Shown here piece after piece: positions 37,938-38,271 of a stretch of DNA of 38,271 nucleotides. The stretch comes from Emcibacter sp. (lineage in GTDB: Bacteria > Pseudomonadota > Alphaproteobacteria > Sphingomonadales > Emcibacteraceae). Where the stretch lies: contig JALSHF010000217.1 of assembly GCA_026982375.1 (NCBI GenBank), positions 1 to 38,271 of the forward strand. Reading direction: 5' to 3'. The position numbers and the translations under genes are program-made. Below the pieces are notes generated by a model, which was not told where the DNA came from, did no database searches, and saw nothing but the letters and a program-made list of their open reading frames with translations. The first letter of the stretch is position 1. The number at the start of each line of letters is the position of its first letter.

Positions 37938-38271
37938 ATGGCAAAAGCAAAAGCAAAATCTTCTGGAAAATGGGTTAATGGCAAGCGGACAATCGCCGTT
38001 AACCGCAAGGCCCGTTATAATTATTTCATTGAGGAAGATTTTGAGGCCGGCATTATCCTTACCGGAACCGAGGTGAAGTCCCTGCGTGCGGGGGAGGCGA
38101 ATATCACCGATGCTTATGCCGAAGCCAAAATGGGCGAGATATTTCTGATTAATGCCTATATCAAGGAATATGCCATGGGCAATCGTTTCAACCATGAAGC
38201 GCGAAGGCCCCGTAAGTTACTTATGAAACGGCGTGAAATTGGCAAAATTGCCGCCGCCATTCAACGCAAGG
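37938..38271 (+). CDS. smpB: SsrA-binding protein SmpB (truncated by window end)
   Basis: [58 protein letters not shown]. Confidence 0.96.
   Translation, partial: MAKAKAKSSGKWVNGKRTIAVNRKARYNYFIEEDFEAGIILTGTEVKSLRAGEANITDAYAEAKMGEIFLINAYIKEYAMGNRFNHEARRPRKLLMKRREIGKIAAAIQRK

Noticed and set aside
1-38271. CRISPR arrays, transposons, prophage, toxin-antitoxin or defence islands
   Set aside because: No repeat-spacer pattern, transposase, integrase, or paired small-ORF module was seen; gene content is housekeeping plus the lipid locus.

Overview
The window is 38.3 kb of compact, mostly housekeeping chromosome. Gene content and order (truA-fmt-def, ffs-dnaX-ybaB-recR, sdhE-mfd / recG-DUF502, rplM-rpsI, dapA-smpB) suggest an alphaproteobacterium; this is an inference made without database searches. 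I saw no tRNA, rRNA, CRISPR array, transposase, prophage or other mobile element. The main accessory locus is at about 25.0-35.1 kb and looks like a bacterial sphingolipid (ceramide) pathway. It has a minus-strand set of fatty acyl-AMP/CoA ligase, extended SDR (CerR-like), dedicated acyl carrier protein and serine palmitoyltransferase. A divergent lipid-kinase-fold protein (candidate ceramide kinase) lies next to it on the plus strand. A minus-strand LptF-LptG pair follows, with a GNAT-fold acyltransferase (candidate bacterial ceramide synthase) right behind it. The LptFG/kinase/GNAT/SPT arrangement suggests that sphingolipid synthesis may be linked to export to the outer membrane. Other points worth a look are a split Aer-like aerotaxis pair (FAD-type PAS protein plus soluble MCP), an isolated FlgC-like rod protein, a possible slippery site in dnaX, an in-frame KEKP minisatellite in the CerR-like gene, and palindromes upstream of metY and of the ceramide operon.
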